Shown here: piece after piece, positions 23,590-35,212 of the stretch
Layout: each line of letters starts with the position of its first letter
How positions within the stretch are numbered: position 1 is the first letter of the stretch
NCBI GenBank assembly: GCA_973895155.1
Contig: OZ316892.1
Coordinates: forward strand, 26,040,001 to 26,104,000
Reading direction: 5' to 3'
DNA: 64,000 nt
DNA from: Marsupella aquatica
Lineage: Eukaryota > Marchantiophyta
Made by a program: the position numbers and the translations under genes
The notes under the pieces: generated by a model
The model's database searches: none
Told to the model about the DNA's origin: nothing
Seen by the model: the letters and a program-made list of their open reading frames with translations, nothing else

Positions 23590-23725
23590 CCCCAACTCAT
23601 GGCATGACCAACAGAAAAGAGAGCAGGGTTTAGCCCCAACTCATGGAATGACCAACAGAAAAGAAAGCTGTTCAGCCCTAACTCATGGAACGACTAACAG
23701 AAAAGAGAGGGGAACTCATGGAACC
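23590..23725 (+). repeat. ~46-bp tandem repeat, three copies
   Basis: CAACTCATGG(C/A)ATGACCAACAGAAAAGA recurs at about 23592, 23638 and 23680, each followed by a GC(A/T)G..TTTAGCCC-like spacer. The frame reading through it (repeated HGMTNRKES) is a consequence of the array. Confidence 0.8.
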
Positions 23726-24550
23726 GCAGATTTTTGGTCTGCGACCCGGCCCGCAGCATTTTGGGTAATGGGAAACCTCCAGGAAACAGCTACAGTACGT
23801 AATTACTGTCAGGAAGAAAGGTTACCCTAAACCCTCAACCTTTTCCACTAGATGCTACCAGTTCCAGAATCGTGTGCCCAGAAAGTCTTACGCGATAATC
23901 TTTTTCCCAGATAGGTATTATGTATGATAATGACTGTCTGAGCTGGGGTTTGTTGACAGTCACTTTGCTTCATGAATCATCGCAAAGTATCATGCGTTTC
24001 TAAGTGAGAAGTATGCTTGTATCCGGCTGTTATGCTGTGTCCACTCCTCGGATATTACAGCTTGTTATCTGCTTGTTTGCATTGACAATTAGTAGGGACG
24101 TGCCTTGTATGTATCATATTTCACCGTAGATCTGTGTTCTACCTCCTGATGGATTAAAATCCACCTGTATCACTGGTGTGTATGTATGTGGTGCCCCCGC
24201 CTCCCCTTTCTCATTCATAGAAGGAGATCAATAAATTTGTTCTCTTTAGGGTTCTAATTTGAAACCTTCCCACAAAGCTCAGAAAAATGTTAATGGTCGT
24301 GGGGTTTTTTAATGCCTCTCGGCTTACCACAGCTTGCCACATATGCAGATTTATATCTCATTATTTTGGTGGTATCTGGGGTGTATTTATATGCATGACA
24401 TTTATGGATACAGATTTTTCGAAAACACAAACTCGATACTGCTGTACGATGGAATACGTATGATTGATGGGCGAGACCAACGTGTAGACACACGTTTCAA
24501 TCTTGGCTGTCAAAATAGAATATGCCTACGTAACGTATATTGCGGGTCCC

Positions 24551-24662
24551 CAATTACTCCTTAATGGAGTATTGGGGCTTCCGTATGCCTCCCTGCTCCC
24601 GCGGGTCAGCATACGGTCACCTCCAGTACTCCATTACCTCCAGTACTCCATTAAGGAACAAC
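24551..24662. repeat. Nested foldback hairpin
   Basis: The left arm CTCCTTAATGGAGTATTGGGG with CCGTATGC pairs with GCATACGG and then CCTCCAGTACTCCATTA, which is present twice, the outer copy ending AAGGA. The loop is a CCTGCTCCCGCGGG-type sequence. The extra copy of CCTCCAGTACTCCATTA makes the right arm longer than the left. It could be a tiny MITE or the scar of one. Confidence 0.7.
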
Positions 24663-24769
24663 AGGGACCATAAACATATACTTTCTGGCTGTCACCTGTC
24701 AGCAGTTATTGGCTTGTCAGCATTTACTCACTTTCTGGTCAGGGTTTAGCAGGGTTTGAAGTGACGGGC

Positions 24770-25225
24770 AAGTTGCCGAGTTGCCAGGCACGTAAACTCA
24801 TCATTTGCCGGACCAAAATGACTCTATTTGCCGGATGTTCCCGATTATTCCTGGGCCCGGCCTGGCCCCTCACCCGGCCCCTCACCCGGACCCGGCCCCG
24901 TCCGGGGTCCCCTTCCTCCCGAACCCCCCTCCTCCCGAACTCCCCTTCCCTCCTCCCGAACTCCTGATCTCCCCCTCCCGAACTCCCCCTCCTCCCGAAC
25001 CTGCCGGCCCAGCCCGGGGAAGGGGAGCTCGGGAAGGGGAGACCGGGGGGTGGGGCCGGGGAAGGGGAGTTTGGGAAGGGGAGACCAGGGGCATGGGGCC
25101 GGGGGCCCTAGGTAAGCCATAGGCCGGGTGACGACTTGCCCTTGACGGGGTCTAAAGACTGGGTTATAAAGGCTCTATTTGCCGGGCAAGTCCAAAGGGT
25201 GGGGGGGGGGGGGGTTTAGGGTACC
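24770..25225. repeat. GC-rich low-complexity island, G run at the end
   Basis: This is a CCCGGCCC/CTCCCGAACTCCCC-type sequence followed by its G-rich counterpart (GGGGAGCTCGGGAAGGGGAG), bounded by TTTGCCGGA(C)-like motifs at about 24807, 24827 and 25176. All frames through it give Pro/Gly/Arg-rich junk. A run of about 14 G at 25200-25214 follows. A weakly similar GCCGGGGTCCGTCCGGG patch lies at 39465-39500. Confidence 0.7.
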
Positions 25226-25856
25226 CCAGACCCAAACGTCCTTGTTAGGGACTGGGACAGTTCTGTAGATGGTTCAAGATGAAAGGAAGCGTTTTGGTGA
25301 CGCAAACCTGTGGAAAGTCTACACGAACAACAACAGTCTCGCACACTTTTTACTTCACGTCGCGTGTTTCTGAAGAGGTCCACGAAGAAGAATGCGAGGG
25401 AAGTTCGTGGTGTCTTTCCTTCCTCCCCTTCACATGAGTGACATTCTCGATCATTCCTCTACAGGAGCTTCATTTCCATTGCCGCTGCGTCTTTTAGAGC
25501 TCTCGTCTTTGCTCGCCGGGTCTACTTTCTCAGTGGGATTAGCTCTCCAGACTCCAAACCCGATGAGGAGTTTGTCGCGTGTATATATGAATATGTGCAG
25601 GAGGAGGACGAGAATGAGGTCGTAACGAAGAGGAGTAAAGTGTGTCGCTACTGCTGTAAAAGATTCACGACGGATGGACTGACGGACTGGATTTTGAAGT
25701 CGTGTTCGGAGCAAGGAATTTTCTCACGTTTGAATCGATTGGGGAGGAATTTACTCTACAAGCTTTGCTGGATTGAGTGCGTCAGTCTGTGCGAGGAAGA
25801 TTTCGAGTCTTGAGGTGAATTGCATGAGATAGGACACTGCAGGAGGCCCAGGAGTC

Positions 25857-26026
25857 ATGCCGATCGCTTCGATCGACGGGGGGGATTTGTGTAAAGTATG
25901 GGAAATTAAAACGTTAGGGTTGGCGAGAGATGGCGATGCCCGGAAGCTGTTGGAGGATGTCGCAAAGCAGGTTCAGCCAATTATGCGCAAGCGCAAGTGG
26001 AAAGTGCCGCTCCTCTCTGAATTTTG
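25857..26026 (+). CDS. WLM-domain protease, exon 1 only (N-terminal part)
   Basis: The ATG at 25857 opens 56 codons plus two bases ending ...LLSEF-TG|GTACGC. The peptide has the features of the N-terminus of plant WLM (Wss1-like) metalloproteases: KVWEIKTL, a Lys/Leu-rich linker, then QVQPIMRKRKWKVPLLSEF. In this family the next residues are C-P-x-N-P-S-L-L-G-L-N, encoded by a following exon. No such exon follows on this strand. The matching exon lies on the minus strand starting at 43685, and joining TG to its first T gives the Cys codon in the right phase. This exon is intact but separated from the rest of its gene by about 17.7 kb and a strand change. WLM proteases cut DNA-protein crosslinks or SUMO/ubiquitin-linked proteins. 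Confidence 0.8.
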
Positions 26027-27156
26027 GTACGCTTTCTGAGTGTGGCCACGATTCAGTGCACCAGCGTTTTGACATTGTGTGTGGAAATTAGTTGTCCTGT
26101 TTGGTGAGCTTGTGCTTGTTCTTTTTGTTGTTTGAAAAACTTGTTTTTATGGTTTTGGCGAAGGTGAGTGTCACGTTCTTCCTCTACCCCTCACATCTGA
26201 TTTTTGGTCGCATGCTACTCTGGAGCCTTTCTCTTCCTCATTGGTCGGATTTCCTTACAAAGCTTTGTGTGGTCTGTTTTGCCGAGGCATTCGGTATTCT
26301 GTCGGGGATCCTTGGCCTTACATTTCGAACCAATCTAAACTGCTTTGAAGAAGAAAAGAAAATCAAGTCAGAATATTTCAACAAGAAAAACCTATGTTAA
26401 GTTTAGGAATGTTGCAAGTACCCTCTTTGGGATTTCTGTCGAATCTCTCAGGTACAGGGTTAAGGGACACCTGCTTGGGAGACTCCGTACTGTAGAGAGA
26501 GTGGTTCACTAAGGCAGCTGCTAGCGGTGTATGAGCGGTCTCTTTGTGTATTCTGATCCCGTAAGCCAGAGGTCGTTCAATGGGTGTAATCTGTCATAGA
26601 GGTGGAAATCGAGTCTGTTTTAGCGTGTTCTCATTGGTTTATTTACGTACTAGAGATAATTAGTGAAATTCATGGGAATTTTCAGGATGTAGGTTGCACA
26701 CACAGCCCCCTATCAACCGCTGTGATAGCTGACAGGGAAGAAAGAGAAGGTGTTACTCGTGCAAAATTGAAGGTGCAGTCTGGTCTTACCTCACCCCATG
26801 GCTATGAAAGCACCCATGGTTGTGGACTCAGAGTGCTGAGCATGCAAAATGTGTTGGTCAGGCATCGTGCAACGCATCAAGGTTTGCGGTGTGGTTGAAA
26901 AGGCTCAAATATTTCTTGGCGGGCAACCGTCTAACCCACAGTTAAATGAGGCTTTAACCCAAGGTAGAGTGACCCGTGGGCCCTCTCAAACCAACGCTCC
27001 CCTGCACAAATGTGTTCCGAGAACAGGGACCCAGACAGCCTTTAGGACCATATTTTTAACGGCAGGGCAGGGGTGTCTGAACGGGCAGGGGTCCAGACAC
27101 GACTTTGGGGATAGCCTATTTGAGACCCCCTAATGGGTTTAGGGGCTGCTACGTAT
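26027..27156. other. Downstream of WLM exon 1, no gene recognised
   Basis: A donor site follows exon 1, but I find no WLM exon 2 here. One breakpoint of the proposed inversion should lie in this interval. A frame at 26092-26400 is hydrophobic then basic and has no known family. Confidence 0.45.
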
Positions 27157-27948
27157 CATTTGGGTTCCTTGGACACGGTGCTCCGAAAAGAAACGATGGC
27201 AGAGGTGACCGCGAAGGAAATAAAAGTTTAGGGTTCTGGAGCCGTTCGGTAGATTGAAGACTGCAATCTTCCCAATCTTCGTCCGCCTGCTGAACCCTCC
27301 CCAATGGCGCTATAAGATCTTTCGAGTGACACTGATGCGAAGAGGAGAAGACTGAAGCCCACATTCTGTCTCTCACGAACTTTCTACAAGGGTCCGCTGA
27401 GGTTTACTAGAGAGATTTTGTATCTGCGACGTAGATGAGGAGGAATACTGTTGTTGCGATGGAACGAGCGACATCCATTGCTTTGTGGAAGCTGGATTCG
27501 TGATTCGTCGGGGGAGAGAACTCTTTCTTAGATTTCGCTGCTGTTGGGTCTTCGGATCGTTGTCTACGCTTTCATATGGCCGCTTTTTCAGTTTCAAGGT
27601 CCTTCTTGTTCCGGGTTGCCGAGCTCTTCCTCTGTAGTAACGGCAACCATCTCGTTGCATATCTGTGATGACGAACCTTCCTCTGGATTCCGTCTGCCAT
27701 GTGCCCGTTGTCGTTGAGATGTTTACTTGATTTGAGTCGATTCAACATTAGAACCATGTACGACCTATGATGAAAAACATACCGTCCAATGTTGCAAGGG
27801 TGCCGAGCCCTTGCTTAGCAAGGAGAACCTACTCGGCAGTCCCCTTGCATTTCTGTGACGATTAACCTCTTCGGAGGTCTTAATCAGTTCGTTAGTGTCT
27901 GGCGAGTTGAGCGCTGGTGGGTTTTCTGTTTCTACTCTGGTCCCGTGA
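27157..27948 (-). repeat. ~790-bp inverted duplication, copy A
   Basis: It matches the reverse complement of 38502-39282 along its whole length, with scattered substitutions and small indels. One border is at CATTTGGGTTCCTTGG and the other at GGTCCCGTGA; flanking sequences are unrelated beyond these. No transposase or terminal inverted repeats are visible. It contains a 24-codon frame (27407-27478, -) that is also preserved in copy B. Confidence 0.85.
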
Positions 27949-28761
27949 TGGTAATGCTGTGTAAAACCATCAAGTTTACGATAAGTACATTGCCTCTTGT
28001 TAATCCCAGGTGCGACTCTGTGCGCGGCTGATTCATTTGGGGCATACATAAACTCAAAAGTTTCGCTGACAGCATCCACTGTTATGGATGTGATCTGATA
28101 GTAGCTTTTGTATATTATTCCACTTTCTGTTCTTATTTGACTTCTCTGATGAAACCTTTTCAGTCCCAGGTTGGGGGACGATCATCACACGCCCATGTTC
28201 TCTGGGTATATAAGCTAACAAATTTATTCGATAGACTCATTGTTAGATGACCGTGACAGTTTCTGGTCTTTCGTGATATACCAGACTCGTAAATCTGTTG
28301 GGTTGGGGTTTAGGGCTTATGATTGCTCATTTTACTGGCGGTTGTGTCGATCAACTACACTAAACCACAATGTATGGTGACTCGATGGAAATTTTGGATA
28401 TGGACGGTTTTAGGCAACACTCCACAGCCAGGTGTGATAAATTTTGTATGCATGTCATTTTGTTGGATTTTGATGTGAGCAACGACCTTGAACACATCCT
28501 GAACAAAGACGTTTAATTTGCAGAGTTCATCCTTCATCGTCCGGTTTGATTGGTATTGGTAACAGCCGTTGTTCTTGTACAAGGCCTTCAGGTAATAAGA
28601 CAGAAGGGCGATTTCAACGTCGTGAATACTTACTTTTGATTAAAACCCGTGTTCCAGCACCACGTTATGATATATTTAGTTCCGTGAATTTCCTGCTCTG
28701 AGACTCATGTGATGAAGACTTGAATTTCAAGTTTGATTATTTTTTCAACTCCAAGGAAGCA

Positions 28762-28968
28762 CAGGGGGGTCACATTCATGTCAGATGTGTCTACTCTCAA
28801 TTTATTCCATAGAGACAATCTAAATAATGCTGGATAGGCTCTATTTGTGAATTGTAGGAGACGGAGGGGAACCGCTTCCACGTTCATGTCATCTGTGTCT
28901 AATCTCAATCGATCCTGTAGAGCCAATCTAAAGTATGCTGGGTAGCCCTTATTTCTGAATTGCAGGTC
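28762..28968. repeat. ~100-bp tandem duplication
   Basis: CATTCATGTCA(G)ATGTGTCTACTCTCAAT...AATCTAAATAATGCTGGATAG is followed by a diverged second copy (GTTCATGTCATCTGTGTC...AATCTAAAGTATGCTGGGTAG). On the minus strand this gives a repeated peptide motif, but the frame is short and unsupported. Confidence 0.75.
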
Positions 28969-29002
28969 TCATTTCAAAAACCTGAGATCTTTCAGCCAGG
29001 TT

Positions 29003-29428
29003 ATGATTAGGCAGTTTTGGCAACTTACAAATGAACGCCTTACAAGCTGCCCTAAGAGTGTATCCTATAAACAAACCAAGGCCCAACCACGGGGGTCCGC
29101 AATATGTGACGTATTGATGAAGTTGTTTGGTGCCAATTCGATTGACTCTTCACTCTGCCCTTTCTATGCTTACGGTGAGCAAATACCGGAGTATGAACGA
29201 GCCTATCGATACTTAAGCTACCTGGATATGCCTTTCACAATCATGTCAGTATTCTATTCTAAGAACATTGCATTCTTCACAGACAGCCGCTACTCTCAAT
29301 TGATAAGGAGGCATAAGACTTTTGCAAGTTATCAGTACAAAAGATCACAGCAGAGCAAGGAAGACAAGAAAATACATCTTTGGACTGAGGTAGGCCTGCA
29401 TCCTAGCAGTAGGACTCAACAGACTTAG
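29003..29428 (+). other. Uncharacterised 141-codon open frame upstream of the PPR pseudogene
   Basis: An open frame starting at ATG 29003 has a fairly protein-like composition, including FFTDSRYSQLIRRHKTF. It could be cut short by a donor at ACTGAG|GTAGGC (29390). It might be an upstream exon of the PPR gene, but I recognise no domain and no PPR motif, and I cannot show a splice into the PPR frame. It is listed as a possibility only. Confidence 0.2.
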
Positions 29429-29577
29429 CTTCTGCTATCTAATTCTGAAAATTTCACTGTAGTATTATCGTTGTGAAATATAGTCCTTCAGAGGTGAGAA
29501 CAAATTCATCGCACCTCGTGGAATCATCTGGATTTTATCCTGGTGTCAGTCAGGCTTTCCAAATCTGATCGTGGGTT

Positions 29578-32173
29578 GTGGTCCTGACAGAGGAAGCCCA
29601 GAGCACTCATAAGACGACAAGGAAAGCACTTTGGGTGGATGGATGGTCAACTCCAGCATGGGTTACGGCAAGGGCGAATTTGATTACTCAGTGTAGATTG
29701 CAATCTCGTGTTAGTTATGGCACGAGAGATTGGTCTCAAGTCACTGCACAAGGGAATGGCAGTAAGCTCATGCATAATGCTGGTACCACAAGTGGAACAA
29801 TTGCTGTTTTGCAGGAACGTCTACAACGAGGCATTACTATCGACCCGCACACGTATGTTAGAGCTCTGCAAATGTGCTTGCAACTGAAAGACCTTTCAGC
29901 GGCCAAGCAGGTCCATGATTGCATCACCGAGAGTGGAATTGACAAGAATCCGTATGTGGCAATCACGCTCTTGAATGTGTATATCAAATGCGGAGTATTG
30001 TGGGATGCGCGTCGAGTTTTTTATCAACTTGAGAAGAAGAGTGTTATTACTTGGACCAACATGATCGCAGGATATGCTAAGAGTGATCATGCTGAATCCG
30101 CACTAGAACTTTTCAATCAAATGCGCCAAGAAGGTGCGCAGCCTAATGAGATCACATGTCTGAGCATCCTGAAGGCATGTGCCAACCCATTGGCTCTAAA
30201 ATGGGGAAAGGAACTTCATGTGTATATTCGACATGCTGGCTTTGAATCAGATGTGCGTGTAGGGTCTGCCCTCCTACAGATGTATGCAAAATGTGGGTGC
30301 GTCACCGAGGCAATGCAAGTTTTTGAAAAGTTGACCAATCGAAATGTCATTACATGGACTGTTATGATTCGAGCTTATCCAGAACGTGGTTATGGTGTGG
30401 AAGCATATCAACTGTTTCTCCAAATGAGGCGGGAAGGCTTCGAACCAGATGCAATCACTTACATCAGCATCCTGAATGCATCTGCAAGCGAGGGGGCTCT
30501 GGCGTGGGTTAAGGAAGTTCACCGCCATGCTAGCTAAGCGGGACTGGATTTAGATTTGCGTGTGGGCAATGCACTGGTTCACATGTATGCAAAGAGTGGC
30601 AGTATGGATGACGCCCGACTGGTTTTTGACAAAATGGAGAAACACGATGTAGTCACATGGAATGTAATGATCGGTGGACTTGCACAGCATGGATGTGGGC
30701 ATGAAGCATATCGACTATTTCTGCAAATGAGACGGGAAGGCTTCGAACCAGATGCAATCACTTATATGAGCATCCTGAAAGCGTCTGCAAGTGAGCGGGC
30801 TTTGGAGTGGGCGAAGGAGGTTCACGGCCATGCTAGCAAAGCGGGACTGGTCTCAGATTTGCGTGTGGGCAGTGCACTGGGTCACATGTATTCTCAGAGT
30901 GGCAGTATAGATGACGCCCGACTTGTTTTTGACAGAATGGAGAAACGCGATGTAGTCACATGGACTGTGATGATCGGTGGACTTGCCCACTATGGATGTG
31001 AGCATGAAGCGTATGGACTGTTTCTCGAAATGAGACGTGAAGGCTTTGAACCAGATGCAATCACTTATTTGAGCATCCTGAATGCATCTGCAAGTGCGGG
31101 GGCTTTGGAGTGGGTGAAGGATGTTCATGGCCATGCTAGGAAGGCGGGACTAGAGTTAGATTTGCGTGTGGGCAGTGCACTGGTTCACATGTATGCAGAG
31201 AGTGGCAGTATAGATGACGCCCGACTTGGTTTTGACAAAAATGGAGAAACGCGATGTGGTCACATGGACTGTAATGATCGGCGGACTTGCACAACATGGA
31301 TGTGAGAATGAAGCCGTGGAACTCTTCAGAAAAATGACCGCAAACAGTGTGAAGCCCAACAGTCATTCATTCGTGGCAGTGTTGTCAGCCTGTTGTCACG
31401 GAGGCCTTGTTGATGATGGCCGTAGACTCTTTTCAGCTATGATGCAAGACTACGGCATTGAGCCTGACATTATGCATTATACCTGCATGGTAGATCTTCT
31501 TGGGCGGGCTGGACACTTGGAGGAAGCAAAGCTCTTCATTAGTGACATGCCAATTGAACCAGATGCAGTAACTTGGACAGCCTTACTTGGTGCTTGTAGA
31601 AGTTACGACAATGTGGAGGTTGGCGAACTTGCAGCTAGCGAGCTTTTAAAGCTGGAACCCTGTAGAGCCTCTACCTATGTGCTCCTCTCCAACATCTATG
31701 CTGCAGCCGGCAAATGGGAGAAGAAATCATTATTGCGAAGGATGATGCAACAGAGAGGTGTTAAGAAGGAGCCAGGACGTAGCTGGATTGAAGTTAATAA
31801 GAAGATCCATTAATTTGTTGCAGGGGATATATCTTACCCAGAAGCGAAACGGATATATACTGAGCTCAATAAATTAACTGAAAAACTGAAGGTGGAAGGC
31901 TACATTCCGGATATTCGACTAGTGTTGCATGATATCAACGAGAAGGATAAAGAACTAGCTCTTTGCTCTCATAGTGAGAAGTTGGCCATTGCTTACGGAG
32001 TTATGCACATACCTCGGGGAAAACCAATTCGTGTTTGGAAGAACCTTCGGGTGTGTTCAGACTGCCATACCGCAACCAAGTTTATCTCTAAGGGACGCGA
32101 GATTGTAGCCAGGGATGCTAATCGCTTTCACCATTTTAAAGATGGGATGTGTTCTTGTGGAGATTACTGGTGA
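29578..32173 (+). pseudogene. PLS-class PPR-DYW protein pseudogene (organelle RNA editing type)
   Basis: The locus reads as a chain of P, L and S pentatricopeptide motifs (about five PLS triplets, e.g. VITWTNMIAGYAKSDHAESA, VRVGSALLQMYAKCG), then L2/S2, E and E+ domains and a full DYW domain. The DYW part keeps HSEKLA (HxE), CSDC (CxxC) and the terminal GDYW, so the deaminase motifs are intact. Such proteins are nuclear-encoded and carry out C-to-U editing in plastids or mitochondria. Three lesions break the frame: TAA at 30535-30537 (sister repeats have AAA), one extra A in the A run at 31237-31241, and TAA at 31811-31813 before the DYW domain. Three internal copies repeat with a 303-base period (for example 30433, 30736 and 31039), meaning whole PLS triplets amplified recently. 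No introns or convincing ATG are identified upstream of about 29770. Nuclear mRNAs are not known to be edited at such stops, so I call it a pseudogene. Confidence 0.85.
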
Positions 32174-32874
32174 CCAGATTAAAAGTCTTGTTCAGGTGGC
32201 TGTGAAGTGACTCGAAAGCAAAACCCACTCTTGCCCATTTGGTCTTTCTATTCAGATCTGTCCATTTGTCTTTCTGTTCCAATATGCCCACTTGTTCTTC
32301 TGTTCCAAGCGGTCTTGACCAAGAAATGACTGATGTCTGATGCTTCACCAGACAGATTGGGCAGACGGAAATACGTAAAGGTAAGATCAAATTTAAGCAC
32401 ATGTGTTTAGTCAATTTGAAACGATTCTGAAATGCTGATCAGAGAGGGGATACAGAAGGAGAGAGCTGGCCCCTTTTGGCGAGGGTCTAGAGATACGCTG
32501 CCATCAATTCGTAAGAATGGCACCTCGCTAATTTGTTCGCAAACCTCTTTTGAGTTTTGAGGGTCAAACAGGAAGGCTGGCAAATGGGTTACAGCACGCT
32601 GCAAATGAAAGCAAACAATTCAATTCAAACTCAGTGAAAAGTATGGAGCCCACCTGTGAGCACCATAGCGGTGACACTAGCGAGGCTTTCTCTTCTCGCT
32701 TTTTTTGCCAATGATCTATAGAGAATCACCAACGTAGAAACTAGCGTTGGGAATCAACCACACATTGAACTCAGCAGAGAATTGGTCAATTCATTGCACT
32801 GAGCAAGAACACGAGGTACACATTGCTTGAGCACACACCCAATTCACAACAACAATGCTATGGTCACCTCTCGG

Positions 32875-32914
32875 TAGGCACAATACTGTTGTGGCTTATA
32901 CAGTATTGTGCCTA
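32875..32914. repeat. Perfect 15-bp palindrome hairpin
   Basis: TAGGCACAATACTGT (32875-32889) pairs perfectly with ACAGTATTGTGCCTA (32900-32914) around a 10-base loop. Outside it, CTATGGT (about 32858) and ACCATAG add a further partial stem. It could be a transposon relic or a small-RNA-like hairpin. No mature product can be claimed. Confidence 0.85.
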
Positions 32915-33127
32915 ACCATAGGGTGCCAATTGAGTCCCCAAGCAAACATTACAGAGTTACAAGCTGTTCTGAAAAGAGCCATTATGCAATGTCAGACACT
33001 GTCGGTTCTCTCATTTTAGCTTTCTCTCATTTCTATGGCGCTGATTGGTCTGCGTTCATCTCAGCTGCTGGTCTACGTTCATCTCAGCCCATACTGTATG
33101 AAGAAATGAGAGAACGATGCTGGTTCT

Positions 33128-33240
33128 CTAGATGATAGCAAAGGGTAGGTGCTCGAGTGGCATTTGCATTATGATAGCAATGAATGGATGTCCTTGATGG
33201 TAGCATAGGGTTCTTGCTAGAGTGACATTTGCAATTGACT
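33128..33240. repeat. ~65-bp imperfect duplication
   Basis: GATGATAGCAAAGGGTAGGT...GAGTGGCATTTGCATT is followed by GATGGTAGCATAGGGTTCTT...GAGTGACATTTGCAATT. It is anonymous sequence with no coding content. Confidence 0.65.
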
Positions 33241-33639
33241 GTTGCAAGGAAATAGTGCACTCCTAGACATTCAAGGATACTTTATGTGAAAATTGTATTT
33301 GATTCAAGAGTGTGTGTAGTATTTCATGGAGGTTGTCATATGGTATTCTTTTTGTATGTCATGATGACATCTACCAGCTATGTAAAATAGATATATCCAT
33401 ACCCTATTTTTTCAACCTTTGGAATAAAATGATGGGTTTTTACCCCTCTCAAGACCTTTTGCCATTAAGTTTTGCTTGCTGATGAAAAGTTTCAGGGTTT
33501 CTCTTCCTTCTTCTAATAAATTAATCTCATTGTAGGAGGGCCGTCAGGCTAGTGATCTATTGATTGGGATTTTTCCATAGGAGCATGATAGCTTTTTGTG
33601 ACCTTGATTGATTTCTTAAGTATTTTCTTTCTGTCAGCT

Positions 33640-33735
33640 CATGGGTCGAATTTGTTTATACACAGTCATAATTTGTTTGGGTCGAATTTGTTTATACACA
33701 GTCATAATTTGTTTATACACAGTCATACTCAGATC
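33640..33735 (+). repeat. Short tandem repeat GGGTCGAATTTGTTTATACACAGTCATA
   Basis: TTGTTTATACACAGTCATA is present three times, and twice it is preceded by GGGTCGAA. It is a compact, recent-looking tandem expansion. Confidence 0.85.
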
Positions 33736-33943
33736 ACGAAGATAGGAAGTCTCCAAGCTGAACCACTTTACTGGAAATTAAGGCCAATTAAAAAACAAAA
33801 CCCCAGAAATTGGGGGATAAGAGGCAAGTGACCAAAGACCAGTGTATTTTTTAAGGATTTTCACTTTAAGTCTCAAAATTGTATTTAAAATACCCTATTA
33901 TTCTTCTTAGAAAATTCTTAAGTTTTCTCTTAGAACCAATAAA

Positions 33944-34660
33944 ATGACTCTATCCTTTATTGCACATGATGTGTCATTTTTGTGGAAATTGAAACGCCCG
34001 AGACAAAGTTCTGGGATAAATCATCAGGTAAGGAGCTCTGTCATGGAGTTGAAAGTTTGTGAGTGCAAAGAGTGGCAAGAGATGGGTTTTCCTTGTGTTC
34101 ATGCAGTGAAGTTTTGTCGAAACCGTGGAATGGATGAAAAGGCTTACATTGATGACATATGAAAAGCTAGGAACCAGGTGCGGTGTTCAATCCCCTATTA
34201 TGCTTAACCACATACATTTGTCATTGGAACATCCGTGGACTATTACCCAATGTTGTGTTCCAATCCACTAATTACCATTTGTTTACCTGGATACAGGTTC
34301 TTGCTTACATGGTCAATTTGCCACCTGTTTCCTTGAGTGGTTTGAAGGTACACGATAACTGCTTTGAGCCTTTGATAGTACCAACAGATAAGAAGATGAG
34401 TAAGTCCATAAAAAGGAAGGCATCCCGGTAAGTACAACCAGTTCTTAAATAAACTTCTGGAATTCTTTAAGGAAGATTGTCCCATCTCATACCTATATAT
34501 TAATATCTCTTAAACTTGACTTGTAATGTTTGAATGTGCATATTTGAGAGAACTATAGCAAATGAGCAACTTGCAGCAAAACAACATCAGAAGTGCTCAA
34601 TTTTCCATAAGAAGGGTCATAATAGTCGGGGTTGTGTTGTCCCCCATCAGACTGCACAAC
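33944..34660 (+). pseudogene. MULE (Mutator-like) transposase C-terminal remnant
   Basis: The frame at 34044-34161 encodes CECKEWQEMGFPCVHAVKF followed by a YIDDI-type end. This is the SWIM zinc finger (CxC...CxH) at the end of MULE transposases. Further on, a linker rich in Pro/Lys ends SIKRKASR, and 34594-34640 encodes KCSIFHKKGHNSRGC. That is a CCHC zinc knuckle in which the second Cys is replaced by Phe. Pieces lie in different frames, so the gene is dead or its exon structure is lost. The DDE catalytic domain and terminal inverted repeats are not visible in the flanks. Confidence 0.7.
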
Positions 34661-35212
34661 TCCAAATGCATAGGTCTAGTGATTTTTTGCGAGTTTGTGC
34701 CATTCATACTATGGAGAGGGAGATGGTAGAGGCCAGATGGGTGTTTTGGGACTCACGTCCAACACCAAAATTGAGTTTCTCACAATGGTATGAAGAGATG
34801 TTTCCAAGCCAGGTGGTGTAATTCAAGAAGTGCAAGTCAGACAAAAATTGAGACTTTGGAACCCTCAACTATGAAAATGATATAAATTGACATGACACTT
34901 TTTACAAACTAAGACATTAATATGACATGGAGAGTCATATCGGTGCACCTAAAGTTCTTGTGATGTGCATTGAAATAAAGTGTGTAGTGAACAATCCAAC
35001 AAAGCACAGCAGATAATTGAACCCAAACCTTTATTTATTGATAAATGGTTCATAGGATTTGGGTTAAGCGCAAAATTTTGTTGATTTCAACCCTAAACTA
35101 TTTCCCTTGTACACTCCGCAAACAGAATAACTATGCATCTGGTTTGTAAAATAGTCTATCAAAATACCCTAAATCTCGCAACCGGCTCTACAGAGCAAAC
35201 ACATCATCAATG

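Noticed and set aside
24805-25122. Pro/Gly/Arg-rich frames in several phases
   Set aside because: By-products of GC-rich low complexity; all six frames look alike.
30274-31366. Several minus-strand frames of 60-93 codons
   Set aside because: Antisense shadows of the repeated PPR modules, repeating with the same 303-base period.
29578-32173. Stops in the PPR locus repaired by U-to-C RNA editing
   Set aside because: Such editing is known from organelle transcripts of hornworts and ferns and not from nuclear mRNAs, and it could not fix the one-base insertion.
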